From Parapedobacter tibetensis (lineage in GTDB: Bacteria > Bacteroidota > Bacteroidia > Sphingobacteriales > Sphingobacteriaceae), in NCBI RefSeq assembly GCF_024643205.1, contig NZ_JAMKQJ010000006.1, positions 1-64,000 on the forward strand: DNA of 64,000 nt. The letters run 5' to 3'. This document shows, piece after piece, positions 9,594 through 18,687 of the stretch (position 1 is its first letter; every line of letters starts with the position of its first letter). The notes beneath the pieces were generated by a model, which saw only the letters and a program-made list of their open reading frames with translations, searched no databases and had not been told where the DNA came from. The position numbers were made by a program, and so were the translations under genes.

Positions 9594-10128
9594 CAATATG
9601 ACAGCAACCGAATTTGTAACCGCATTGAGAGGAATTCCGATAGAAGCCGACTTATTAAAAGCAAAGGGAGTATCGGACGCTTATATCGAAGACCTGAAAA
9701 AGGGCTTCAACGTATTGCCAAAAATGGATGTGTCAAGCTTTTCAACAAATCCGGTATTGGAATTAGTTGAGCGCTACGATTGCTCTATGTTAAGTATCGG
9801 AATGATCGAATTTAATACAGCAATAGAAGAAACGGAGGACTATTTTATTTTTGGAAGGTTTGAAGTAGATGAACTAGCAGTTTACCGATTATCTGAAGAA
9901 ATTGTCATGCTTGAGCTCGGTTCCGAAAATGTCATCTGTTGTTGTGCTTGTAATGGTTCAAGCTTTTTAGATGCCATATCGATAGCCGCTGTGTTTTTCC
10001 AAAAAAGTGGACTGGACGATAAAATATATTACGACGAGCAATTAAACATCCAAATGGCCGAAGAATGCGGAGATGCGGCCGGCGGAGAGAAGTACGCTGA
10101 TTTTTACCGGATGATGTTTGGGGTATAA
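9583..10128 (+). CDS. probable cytoplasmic immunity protein for the orphan nuclease tip
   Basis: A 181-aa acidic protein without signal peptide or membrane segments. It overlaps the orphan tip by 11 bases; ATG 9583 is chosen, with 9598 a possible alternative. The central segment YFIFGRFEVDELAVYRL followed by a Ser-Ser-Phe near residue 125 recalls the SUKH (SMI1/KNR4-like) immunity fold, which often protects against HNH/EndoVII toxins, but the match is by eye only. Its position directly after a toxin tip is the main support for the role. Confidence 0.6.
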   Translation: MNYSNMTATEFVTALRGIPIEADLLKAKGVSDAYIEDLKKGFNVLPKMDVSSFSTNPVLELVERYDCSMLSIGMIEFNTAIEETEDYFIFGRFEVDELAVYRLSEEIVMLELGSENVICCCACNGSSFLDAISIAAVFFQKSGLDDKIYYDEQLNIQMAEECGDAAGGEKYADFYRMMFGV

Positions 10129-10146
10129 TCCTGTCAGTGTCTCACA

Positions 10147-10443
10147 TTTGCAGGGGGCACCATTGTAATTGAGGATGCCTCTCGATATTCGGAAGCCATG
10201 GGGGCGATATTGAATGACGATGGTTACCGACCGACGAGCTTCGATGGCGCTCGTGTTTTTGTTTCTTGGGAAAACCCTTCCGGTATAGGAGCTGTCCACA
10301 GTGGGATAAAAAACAAAGATGGAAGTTTCTCCGCTGACTACGGATATGGTTTACCAACGTTGAATGTAGATTTCGATACTGCCCTTGGTTTCAGCAAGGA
10401 AGCCCCTAGACAGGGATTCTACGGTCGAGCCGGCAGCGACAAA
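10147..10443 (+). pseudogene. fragment of a third, unrecognised gene
   Basis: A frame of about 99 residues reads as plausible protein (IVIEDASRYSEA near the start, then GAVHSGIKNKDGSFSADYG and PRQGFYGRAG) but has no convincing start and runs into the 21-bp repeat array. The only ATG inside is at 10198. It may be the remnant of another toxin tip or of its partner, given its place at the end of the Rhs island. I do not recognise the family. Confidence 0.45.
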
Positions 10444-10483
10444 CAACTTTGGCCACGGAATGTTTATTTTTGGCCCCCTAGAA

Positions 10484-11112
10484 CCGTTTGGAAATGCCCA
10501 GCTACCGTTTGGAAAAGGCTTATAATAATACGGTTCTGGTGCTTCGGCATACGCCGGCGGGTTATTTCCGTACGGAAATGGCGCATTTCCGTATGGTTTT
10601 GGTCTGGAACCGTATGGTTAAGGAGCCCGGTGGGTACCCGGGGGTTATTTCCGTACGGAAATGAAGCGTTTCCGTACGGCTTTAGGCTATAACCATATGG
10701 TTTTAGGTTGTAACGGTACGGTGAAGGCGCTGCGGCGTTCGGCTATATGCCTCCGGCATACGGTTTTGGACCGTTTCCGTATGTCAATAACCCGGAACCG
10801 TTTTATTCCAGGGTCCCGGCATACGACAATGCCTTCCCGGCGTATGGTTACCGTATATTTCCATACGCCGATGGCTTGGAATAGGATGGTTATGGCGCTC
10901 CGGCATACGGTTTTACACCCGCGGCGTTTGGTAATACCCCATTGCCGTATGCCTTTAACCCGAAACCGTTTTATGCTGCCTTACTACCGTATGGTTACCT
11001 CCATTTTCCGTACGGTTTGGCATATTTTCCGTACGGTTTGACGCCATATACAAACGGTTCCGGCCCATTTCCAAACGCCGCAGCCCTTAAGACAAACGGT
11101 TCCAATGCATTT
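10484..11112. repeat. 21-bp minisatellite, 30 units, decayed PYG heptapeptide repeat
   Basis: Thirty consecutive units can be laid out with a 21-base period, 29 of exactly 21 and one (unit 8, near 10631) of 20. The consensus starts CCGTAYGGTTT, and the core is often the palindrome CCGTACGG. Read in the unit frame, each unit encodes P-Y-G plus four variable residues (for example FPYGFGL), but TAA or TAG stops occur in units 2, 3, 7, 10, 11 and 20, several as GAA-to-TAA changes at the same heptad position. The 20-base unit also shifts the frame. It is either a decayed repeat-protein gene or a minisatellite that now expands without coding constraint. Confidence 0.85.
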
Positions 11113-11252
11113 ATATGCCCTCTTTCTCTGTGCAGCTATGAAGAGATTTGATGTAGTTGCAACCAAAAAGTTGAGGTCACACTTTACGAAGATACTGTGC
11201 GCAATTTCCGAAGCATAATACTTTAAGTTTCTTTTGTCAAATTGATTTTTTT

Positions 11253-11283
11253 CTTGCTTGCGTGAAAATATATTGTAAATTTA
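11253..11283 (+). promoter_or_regulatory. possible promoter of the C10 protease gene
   Basis: CTTG at 11253-11256, a 19-base spacer and TAAATTTA at 11276-11283 approximate the Bacteroidota -33/-7 pair (TTTG, TAnnTTTG). The -7 match is 7 of 8 with the last base wrong. It lies 36 bases before the start codon. Confidence 0.35.
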
Positions 11284-11319
11284 AAGTCTTATATTTATTT
11301 CACTAACCATTAAATAATT

Positions 11320-12528
11320 ATGAAAAACTTAAACAAACTCAAATTCATCGCGCTATTATTAACTGCGCTGTTTGTGAATTTTTCTTGTAATAAAGGTGAT
11401 TTACACGATGAACAAAATTTACAAGAGTCTGAGAACTTCGTCTCTAAAGAAAAAGCACTTGATGTCGTTTCTAAGTTTAGTTGGAGTAAGACTACCGTCC
11501 AAAAACAATCAAGTGTAAGCACCCCGCGTAAAAAGATAAAAGAGGTATCTCCCATTATGGACGAAAACTCCGAAGCAGCTTTTTATATTATAAATTACGA
11601 AAACGGGGGGTTTGTTATTCTGTCTGCGGATAATAGGGTTTCACCCATCCTTGCTTACTCTGAAACGAATAGTTTTAGAACAAATAATGCCGAATATTTT
11701 CCTGGATTAGTCAACTGGCTCGATGTTCACAAAGACTATGTAAAAGCTGTGAGAGAGAAGAACATTGAACAAACACCGGACATAAAAAAACTGTGGGAAA
11801 ATCCGTCTCTTCTTGTTAATAATGATGTACATCCCCTTGGCGAAGGAGAAGGGCCAGGGCCCCAACCAGCTTGTGAAGACCATGTCGAAGAATATGGCCC
11901 ACTTTTATTAACGAATTGGAATCAGGATTGCGGCTATAACGACCAAATGCCAGTAGTATCCTGTACTAATACCCCCTGTCTTTTTAATAATAGAGCCTAT
12001 GCAGGATGTGTTCCGGTTGCAATTGCGCAGGTAATGAGGTACCACAACTATCCTACAAGCTATGACTGGTCTAATATGCCAACAGATAATGGTACTGCTG
12101 CTACAGCACAGCTTATCCGAGATATATGGGATACTATACCAAGCCATCTAAGATCGATAGATTGCAACGGTACAGGAGTAAGTAGCAGCCATAATACGGG
12201 AGGTGTTTTCTATCATTTTGGTTACTCTTCGGCAACCAAGGCTAATTACAGCTTTGCAACTGTTTTTTCCTCGATAAAAAATAACAGACCGGTAATATTG
12301 TCTGGTGCATCAGGAGGGTTTGGACATATGTGGGTAGCAGATGGCGCTATTGAATATTGGCAACAGGTTGGTGTGTGTCCTAATCCTGTTTGGATGGTTT
12401 TTAAATATTTGTATATGAATTGGGGTTGGGGCGGTCACGAAAATGGATGGTATTCTGATGGAAACTTTAATCCAGGCATATATAACTTTAACGACAATAG
12501 ACAAATGGTTACAAGTATTGCACCTTAA
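11320..12528 (+). CDS. C10-family (streptopain/SpeB-like) cysteine protease, lipoprotein
   Basis: A 402-aa secreted protease precursor. The signal peptide ends in a lipobox with Cys23 (VNFSC), so the protein is probably lipid-anchored. Residues about 30-150 are the Spi-type propeptide (GGFVILSADNRVSPILAYSE). The catalytic domain follows: nucleophile Cys230 in AYAGCVPVAIAQVM, general base His336 in GFGHMWVADG, and the MNWGWGG Trp motif near 370. The length matches other C10 peptidases such as the Bacteroides fragilis fragipains. It is monocistronic and convergent with the SusC/SusD operon. A decayed lipoprotein gene lies just downstream. Confidence 0.9.
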   Translation: MKNLNKLKFIALLLTALFVNFSCNKGDLHDEQNLQESENFVSKEKALDVVSKFSWSKTTVQKQSSVSTPRKKIKEVSPIMDENSEAAFYIINYENGGFVILSADNRVSPILAYSETNSFRTNNAEYFPGLVNWLDVHKDYVKAVREKNIEQTPDIKKLWENPSLLVNNDVHPLGEGEGPGPQPACEDHVEEYGPLLLTNWNQDCGYNDQMPVVSCTNTPCLFNNRAYAGCVPVAIAQVMRYHNYPTSYDWSNMPTDNGTAATAQLIRDIWDTIPSHLRSIDCNGTGVSSSHNTGGVFYHFGYSSATKANYSFATVFSSIKNNRPVILSGASGGFGHMWVADGAIEYWQQVGVCPNPVWMVFKYLYMNWGWGGHENGWYSDGNFNPGIYNFNDNRQMVTSIAP

Positions 12529-12541
12529 ATTATTACCACTT

Positions 12542-12698
12542 ATGAAAACTTTCCCCCCCATATTCTAATTATAATGACCGTGTTTGGCTGTAAGAAAACG
12601 ATAATGGTGATGGTAATTCGGTTGTAATCAATAATTCTATCGAATTGAGTTTAATTGACTCTGGTGGAATGAATCCTTATTCTTATAATATTGTGTAA
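12542..12698 (+). pseudogene. decayed small lipoprotein gene
   Basis: Starting at the ATG at 12542, two one-base frame changes (one at a run of seven C, one after the Lys-Lys codons) restore a coherent lipoprotein: Met-Lys start, hydrophobic stretch, lipobox FGCKK, then DNGDGNSVVINNSIELSLID and a stop at 12696-12698. As it stands the frame stops after eight codons. It may be the remains of a protein that worked with the adjacent protease; that link is only positional. Confidence 0.45.
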
Positions 12699-12833
12699 GT
12701 TCTCGCTGCTTCAGGTAAAGGTAAGCTGCGGCTGTTTGCGACTGGACGAAAGCCCTTTCAGAATTTTTTCCCTATTTTTGGGGCATTGCCTATCTCTTGA
12801 TATTAAATTATTATTAGCTTCCTCATAGCAAAA
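12699..12833. other. intergenic, nothing recognised
   Basis: A short AT-rich gap between the decayed lipoprotein gene and the terminator of the minus-strand operon. I see no gene or clear signal in it. Confidence 0.4.
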
Positions 12834-12865
12834 TTGGGCTTTGTCTCCGAAGAGGCAAAGCCCAA
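12834..12865 (-). terminator. hairpin terminator of the minus-strand SusC/SusD operon
   Basis: A perfect 10-bp stem TTGGGCTTTG / CAAAGCCCAA with a 12-base loop. Read on the minus strand the stem runs into TTTTGCTAT, as expected for an intrinsic terminator, 24 bases after the susD-like stop codon. On the plus strand it is followed by TATTTATT, so it may also stop read-through from the protease side. Confidence 0.75.
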
Positions 12866-12888
12866 TATTTATTCATCGCAATGGCCAA

Positions 12889-14352
12889 TCAATACCCAGG
12901 ATTCTGTTGGCTTTCGATCCCGGGGTTAGCGTCAATCTCTCCCTGTGAGATGGGCAGTATTGTTTTATAGAAACTCCGGTCTATCGTTTTTTCCCGGTGA
13001 GGTATAGATATTCCGGCAAAATCATCGTTGAAGGTAATCGATTTATTCAGGCGTATCATATCGAAAAAGCGATGGCCCTCGGCAAACAGCTCTTTGCCTC
13101 GTTCATCCAGAATCATATCCAGCGTAATGGTAGCTGCTGTGGCTGGTAGCAGATTAGGTGACCGCTTGCGGATTTCATTCAGGTAACCCGCTGCCGCTGC
13201 TGGATTTGTTGGCAAGGCCGCTTCGGCCGCGATCAGATAGATTTCTGATAGGCGGATTACCTTAATGTTTACCGCTGTGCTGTTTTCTGGTTTACCGTCA
13301 CCTTCCAATGCTACGCTTCCACTGTACTTATAGCAAGACCCCAACCGAGGCGTTTCGGATTCATCTTGGGCCATCACACCCCAGCGCACATCGTCTTCAT
13401 CTTCCCCGAGCCGGTCAAGGAAATAGTCGCTGGCCATGAACCACCCGGCGGCTGTGGGGCTGTCGCCACGGCGTCTCAAATAGAAGCCCAACGAGCCAGA
13501 ACCTAAATCTCCTTCGTTCGGAAAAATACCCAATTCAAAGATGGACTCGGTGCCAAACTGTGTTTTCCAGGAGTCAACCCACGCATTGTTGGCGTATAAG
13601 GAATAAACACCATCGTTGATGATTTCTTCCGCAGCACTCAATGCCTCGGCATGGTGGCCCATATACAGGTGCACACGAGCCTGTAAGGCTTTGTTTGCAT
13701 AGTAATTCATGTATCCATTGGATTTTTGCTTTGAAAGCAGTGGAGCGGCAGTGGTCAGGTCGGCCAATATCTGCATGTAGTTTTCCTCTACACTAGCGCG
13801 TAATGGCTGCGCGGTATCTTCCAGAGGTTCAGTCACATTCGGAACACCGTACGATGCCTTGTCATCGGTATAAGCCTTGCCGTAGAGCCTTACCAAATCG
13901 AAATAGATAAGTGCCCTGGCCGTTAGCGCTCGTCCCTTAGCATTGTCGAAATCTTCAATAGTTCCCTCTTGTTCCAACTTTTCAATGTTTTCAAGCAGGT
14001 TGTTCATTTGCAGGATGCCCTCATATAAATGGGACCAATACGTGCCGTAATTATTAGCGGATTGCGTATGGTTAAAAGTGTACAGCGCATCCAACCCCCG
14101 CCCTTGAGAAAAGATAGTCAAATCCCCGCCCTTGGCATCACCATACATGACGAAATTACGGCCGTAGTAGTATTGATGGGTCATTCTCCTCATTAGGCCA
14201 TTGATCACCACCTGCGCATCTGCGGCGGTCTTGATAGACGTGTTGGCATCACCGGCATTGCTGGGTTCTACGTCAAGAAAACCCTCACAGGAAGAGCAAA
14301 CAACTATCAGCAGCACTATCCATATCATGTTTATCGTTTTCATCGTATTCAT
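12889..14352 (-). CDS. SusD/RagB-family nutrient-binding lipoprotein
   Basis: A 487-aa surface lipoprotein with a lipobox at Cys22 (VVCSSCEGFLDVEP). The SusD pattern is complete: N-terminal TPR-like helices (SHLYEGILQMNNLLENIE), ALTARALIYFDLVRLYG near 150, and the C-terminal RERGKELFAEGHRFFDMIRL-like segment, ending NPGY. It forms the lid over the SusC channel encoded 10 bases upstream and should capture the substrate. The operon also holds an NlpC/P60 peptidase and an Ala-Glu epimerase, so the ligand is probably a murein-derived peptide rather than a polysaccharide (inference). Confidence 0.93.
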   Translation of the reverse strand: MNTMKTINMIWIVLLIVVCSSCEGFLDVEPSNAGDANTSIKTAADAQVVINGLMRRMTHQYYYGRNFVMYGDAKGGDLTIFSQGRGLDALYTFNHTQSANNYGTYWSHLYEGILQMNNLLENIEKLEQEGTIEDFDNAKGRALTARALIYFDLVRLYGKAYTDDKASYGVPNVTEPLEDTAQPLRASVEENYMQILADLTTAAPLLSKQKSNGYMNYYANKALQARVHLYMGHHAEALSAAEEIINDGVYSLYANNAWVDSWKTQFGTESIFELGIFPNEGDLGSGSLGFYLRRRGDSPTAAGWFMASDYFLDRLGEDEDDVRWGVMAQDESETPRLGSCYKYSGSVALEGDGKPENSTAVNIKVIRLSEIYLIAAEAALPTNPAAAAGYLNEIRKRSPNLLPATAATITLDMILDERGKELFAEGHRFFDMIRLNKSITFNDDFAGISIPHREKTIDRSFYKTILPISQGEIDANPGIESQQNPGY

Positions 14353-14362
14353 GTTTTAATTG

Positions 14363-17300
14363 TTAGAAGCTAAGTTCGACACCAAACGTATAAATCTTCG
14401 CATACGGGGTTTCCCAGCCCCGGGTGCCGAAATGGTTTACCTCCGGATCAGCAATCTTGTATTTGGAAAAAGTCAGTAGGTTTGTGCCGTTGAAGTATAT
14501 GCGGGCATTTGTCACCCCGATTTTATTCACCACTTGCATGGGAATGGCATAGGCCAGATTGATATTCTTCAAACGGAGGAAGCTGGCATCGTGCATTTGG
14601 CGGCTGCTGTACTGCATGGGGTCAGTCAGGTCGTTGCCGTCCAACCGGGGGAGTGAGCCGCCAGTATTCGAGTCGGTCCACCGATTGTCATAATAATATT
14701 GCGCACGGATACGCTCCCAATAATATCCATCATCGGCCACATCCTTGAATGCACCATCATAGAGGTGTCCGCCAATTTTATAAATAAAATTGAGGCCAAG
14801 CGAGAAGCCTTTATAGGAAACATCCGTGTTGAAGCCCCCGGCTACTTTCGGTAGGGCCGAGCCCAGTATGGTGCGGTACGCACTCGAATAGGTATATGTG
14901 GCTCCCCGCCCATTGTAAATGAAATCACCGGCGTTGGGATCTGTCGGATCGTTTACATACCAAACGTTCCTGCCGTTTTCCGAATTTACACCGGCCCATT
15001 CAAATCCATAAAAACTCAACATGGATTCGCCTTCACGATAGATAAACTGCGCTCGGGCATCATTACCAGTCGGGTCATTCCAGATTACACCATTGTCCGT
15101 GGTCGATTCTTCATTGGCATATAGTTTGGTTACGTTAGACCGGATGAATGAACCATTGATATTTGCACTCCATTTCCAATCACCGGACCGTAAAATGTCG
15201 TACCCCAATTCAATCTCAACACCACGGTTGTTTACTTCACCGATATTCTTCAGAATGTCTCCGAATCCTGTTACCATGGAGATGCGTACATCCTGCAACA
15301 GTCTTTTGGAATCGCGGTTGAAGTATTCCACGGTACCATATAACCTGTTGTTGAGTAATCCAAATTCCAAGGCCAAGTTTGTCGTATAATTAGCCTCCCA
15401 GGCGAGTTCGGGATTGCCCAACGCGGTGATGCGACCACCTGGGGCCCCCATGTAACCATCCTCATAGTAAATCAATGAACGCCAGCCATAATTATCGGTA
15501 GGCTGCGTGCCGTTTGCTCCATAAGAAGCGCGCAGGCGTAAGTTGCTGAGGTAATCCATCCCATCCATGAATTGCTCATTGCTTAGGGTCCATGCCGCAC
15601 CTATTGACCAAAAGTCGCTCCAGCGTCCGTTTGGCGCCAAACGGGAAGAACCATCGCGACGATAGGAAGTCGAAAAGTTGTATTTTTGACCGTAGTTATA
15701 TTCCGCCCGGGACAGTACAGACATCATGTTGTAGCCCCAATAGTAGGCGTTGGCGTCCAGATCTCCAGCAGTGCTCACTGAAGGCAATGTGCTAGAGGGC
15801 AGGTTTGTGCCAGTTGAACGCTGAAAATCCGTTTGGTTTTTCTCCACCTCAAAGCCAGCAAGCAAATTTACGCCGTGCAAGCCGAATTGTTTGCTGTAAT
15901 TGGCTGTATTGGATGATACCAGTTTCTTATAAGTGGTACTGATTTCATGTATGCTACCTTTATCAGTGACTCCACTGTAATGATTTGAGCTATAATACAA
16001 GTGTTCTTTTACCTCATTATTCTCATAAGAAAATACCGATTTTATGTTCAGTTCAGGAAGTATCTGGATATTCAGTGTTTCATTGACGGATAGTCGCAAC
16101 GACTTTGATTGGTTGTCCCATTCGTTTTCGTAATAGTCAGCATTATAAGCATAGCTGCCATACCTTGCTGTCCAGGGTTCACCGGTTTTGTAGTCGGTGG
16201 GCCAGTAGAGTGGCCATAGAAGATTCCGGGTTTGCAGATAATAATTTCCACCGAGGTTACGTGTATCATTATAACCTTCCTGCTGGTTGTTGGATACGCT
16301 GACATTCGAAATAAACTCAATATGTTTTCCCACCTTTTGCGACAGGTTTACACGGCCAGCAATGCGATCATATTCATTAAGCACCACCCTGTTTTTGTCT
16401 TTGGTGTATGAAAGGGAAGTATAGTATTTGGTGTCTTCAGTACCACCACTTACCGATAGGTCGTTGGTTTGGTACATGCCTGTCCGGAAAAGAAGGTCTT
16501 TCCAATCGAAATATGTGCCTTCTCGGTTTACTAAACCATCCGTCATTCCCTTGATTTGCACGTTTTCGTATAGTCCGGCACCATTGGTTTCGAAACGGTA
16601 GCCATGACGGTTAAACCGGCTGTTGAGCATGCCGAGTGCCGAGGTATTGGCTTGATCTTCAGTCATCCCACTAGTTGTACGGTAATCATGGAATACCTGA
16701 TAAAGCATATTCACCTGTTCCTGCACGCCGGCTGGTTCATAATTATCGGTAGCCCAACTTGGCGTAAAGCCAATAGATGTCCGGAAATTAATGGTTGGTT
16801 TTCCCAATTTCCCTTTTTTGGTCGTGATGAGCACCACACCATTGGCGGCTCGTGAGCCATATAGGGAAGAAGCAGCGGCATCTTTCAAGACCGTGACAGA
16901 TTCGATGTCAGCGGGATTTAGTGCGTTTAGTACATTATTTGATGTATACAGGTAGTCTCCCATCTGGCCACCACTTCCCGATACCACGGGAACCCCATCA
17001 ATGACATACAAGGGTTCGTTGGAAGCATTCATGGAACCGATGCCACGGATACGGATGCTGGGTGCCGAGCCGGCCTGCCCAGATGTGTTAGTAATCTGTA
17101 TGCCCGGCATTTTACCAAGCAATGCACTTTCAAACGAAACCGTTGAAGCATCCTTGAGCTCCTCACCCCCGATTACCGATGCCGAGCCTGTATAGGTTCC
17201 CTTCGTTGTCGTGCCATAGGCTACTACGATCACCTCGTCCAGATTTCGTTTTGTGGATTCAAGCTGCACAGGAATGACAGTGCTGCTGCCTACTCGAATT

Positions 17301-17551
17301 TCTTGGGTAGCATAACCAATCATTTGGAAGACCAACACAGCATCGCCGCTCGGCACATTAATGCTGTAATTGCCATTTCCATCAGTGGCTGTTGCCGTGT
17401 TGGTGCCCTTCACCGTCACGGTGACACCCGAAAGCGGGGTGCCATCGGTAGCGTCCGTCACCCTGCCGGTGACGGCAGATTGCCTGGCCAACGTAGTGGA
17501 AACCAATCCACAGCACATCAGCCAAACGGCTAAAAGTAGTCGCTTCTTCAT
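14363..17551 (-). CDS. SusC/RagA-family TonB-dependent transporter
   Basis: A 1062-aa outer-membrane transporter: signal peptide (residues 1-22), carboxypeptidase-regulatory-like domain (about 24-110, starting TGRVTDATDG), the conserved LDEVIVVAYGT linker, a plug domain (about 120-240, PLYVIDGVPV, ADIESVTVLKDAAASSLYGSRAANGVVLITTKKG) and a 22-strand barrel ending in Phe. It imports substrate into the periplasm using TonB energy, with the SusD-like partner downstream. There is no STN domain, so sigma/anti-sigma control is unlikely. It lies 35 bases after the epimerase gene. Confidence 0.95.
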   Translation of the reverse strand: MKKRLLLAVWLMCCGLVSTTLARQSAVTGRVTDATDGTPLSGVTVTVKGTNTATATDGNGNYSINVPSGDAVLVFQMIGYATQEIRVGSSTVIPVQLESTKRNLDEVIVVAYGTTTKGTYTGSASVIGGEELKDASTVSFESALLGKMPGIQITNTSGQAGSAPSIRIRGIGSMNASNEPLYVIDGVPVVSGSGGQMGDYLYTSNNVLNALNPADIESVTVLKDAAASSLYGSRAANGVVLITTKKGKLGKPTINFRTSIGFTPSWATDNYEPAGVQEQVNMLYQVFHDYRTTSGMTEDQANTSALGMLNSRFNRHGYRFETNGAGLYENVQIKGMTDGLVNREGTYFDWKDLLFRTGMYQTNDLSVSGGTEDTKYYTSLSYTKDKNRVVLNEYDRIAGRVNLSQKVGKHIEFISNVSVSNNQQEGYNDTRNLGGNYYLQTRNLLWPLYWPTDYKTGEPWTARYGSYAYNADYYENEWDNQSKSLRLSVNETLNIQILPELNIKSVFSYENNEVKEHLYYSSNHYSGVTDKGSIHEISTTYKKLVSSNTANYSKQFGLHGVNLLAGFEVEKNQTDFQRSTGTNLPSSTLPSVSTAGDLDANAYYWGYNMMSVLSRAEYNYGQKYNFSTSYRRDGSSRLAPNGRWSDFWSIGAAWTLSNEQFMDGMDYLSNLRLRASYGANGTQPTDNYGWRSLIYYEDGYMGAPGGRITALGNPELAWEANYTTNLALEFGLLNNRLYGTVEYFNRDSKRLLQDVRISMVTGFGDILKNIGEVNNRGVEIELGYDILRSGDWKWSANINGSFIRSNVTKLYANEESTTDNGVIWNDPTGNDARAQFIYREGESMLSFYGFEWAGVNSENGRNVWYVNDPTDPNAGDFIYNGRGATYTYSSAYRTILGSALPKVAGGFNTDVSYKGFSLGLNFIYKIGGHLYDGAFKDVADDGYYWERIRAQYYYDNRWTDSNTGGSLPRLDGNDLTDPMQYSSRQMHDASFLRLKNINLAYAIPMQVVNKIGVTNARIYFNGTNLLTFSKYKIADPEVNHFGTRGWETPYAKIYTFGVELSF

Positions 17552-17586
17552 AGTTGTTTAGTTTTTGTTAGTACTTTGGTTAATTA

Positions 17587-18687
17587 TTAAGTGTTGCTTA
17601 ATTGCGTTATCCCAATCCCCGCCTTGTCTGACAATACTACCTTGCCGTCGACCACCGCCATGCCTTGGTACACGTCGTTGCTGATGAGTAAGGCGCCATC
17701 CAAATCCGCCCAATCTACAATGGGCGACAATTGTGCGGCGGCCGATATGGCACATGATGTTTCGGTCATGCAGCCGAGCATCACCTTCATGTCGAGTGCG
17801 CGGGCCAATTCGGCCATTTTGTGTGCCTCCCGCATGCCCGTACATTTCATCAGTTTGATGTTGATGCCACTGTATACACCATGGGCTTTTCGTACATCAT
17901 CCAAACGTTGCACGGCTTCGTCGCCAATGGTGGGAATGGGGCTGTTTTCAGTGAGCCAAGTGTTGTCATCTATCTGCTCCTTGGGCATGGGTTGTTCCAA
18001 GAAAACAACACCTCGTTCGGCCAGCCAATGGCTCATCTCCAGGGCTTCGTCCCGTTGTTTCCATCCTTGGTTCACATCCACGCAGAGCGGTTTGTCCGTC
18101 ACCTCACGGATGGCCTCGATCATCATTTTGTCTGTATCGAGCCCTAGTTTTACCTTAAGTAACTGATAAGGCTCGGCTTCGCTCACTTTCTGCCTCACTT
18201 TCTCAGCGGTATCAATACCGATGGTAAAGGAGGTATTAGGTGTGGTTGCCGGATTATAACCCCATATGCGGTGCCAAGGCTGCTGCATAGTCTTGCCCAA
18301 TAGGTCATGCAGGGCGATATCTAAGGAAGCTTTGGCCGCCGTGTTTTTTAAGGCGATTGCATCTACATATTCCAGTATATGCTCGGTGAGAAATGGGTCA
18401 TTGAAACCAGTGAGGTCTACCTTGTCTAAAAAAGCCAAGACACTTTCGTGCGATTCGCCCAAATATGGGGGCATGGAAGCCTCGCCGTAACCGACAATAC
18501 CATCAAATTCGAGCGCAGTAAGCACCACGGGAGTAGTGCTGCGTGAACCAGCGGCGATGGTAAACACGTGTCTCATTTCCAACGTATAGGGTCGGTAACG
18601 CAGTGTGAATCTACCCGTTTTCCGCGTGATGGTATTGGCAGTGTTAAAAAGACTGGTCGGTGTATTCGATGCGATTTCAGCGGTCAT
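17587..18687 (-). CDS. L-Ala-D/L-Glu (dipeptide) epimerase, enolase superfamily
   Basis: A 366-aa cytoplasmic enzyme that interconverts L-Ala-D-Glu and L-Ala-L-Glu during recycling of peptidoglycan peptides. Enolase-superfamily features are in place: the KxK catalytic pair Lys178/Lys180 (LLKVKLG), metal ligands Asp204, Glu231 and Asp256, the second-face Lys278, and the substrate-specific DGALL near 330. The first 11 bases overlap the end of the upstream NlpC/P60 gene, an operon arrangement also known from the Bacillus ykfB-ykfC pair. The coupling makes the dipeptide epimerase call much more likely than another muconate-lactonising relative. Confidence 0.9.
   Translation of the reverse strand: MTAEIASNTPTSLFNTANTITRKTGRFTLRYRPYTLEMRHVFTIAAGSRSTTPVVLTALEFDGIVGYGEASMPPYLGESHESVLAFLDKVDLTGFNDPFLTEHILEYVDAIALKNTAAKASLDIALHDLLGKTMQQPWHRIWGYNPATTPNTSFTIGIDTAEKVRQKVSEAEPYQLLKVKLGLDTDKMMIEAIREVTDKPLCVDVNQGWKQRDEALEMSHWLAERGVVFLEQPMPKEQIDDNTWLTENSPIPTIGDEAVQRLDDVRKAHGVYSGINIKLMKCTGMREAHKMAELARALDMKVMLGCMTETSCAISAAAQLSPIVDWADLDGALLISNDVYQGMAVVDGKVVLSDKAGIGITQLSNT

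Noticed and set aside
10198..11151. Open frames of 164, 126 and 69 aa in the minisatellite region
   Set aside because: Apart from the first 80 or so residues of the 10198 frame, they are readings of the 21-bp repeat in mixed frames, with no conserved start or composition.
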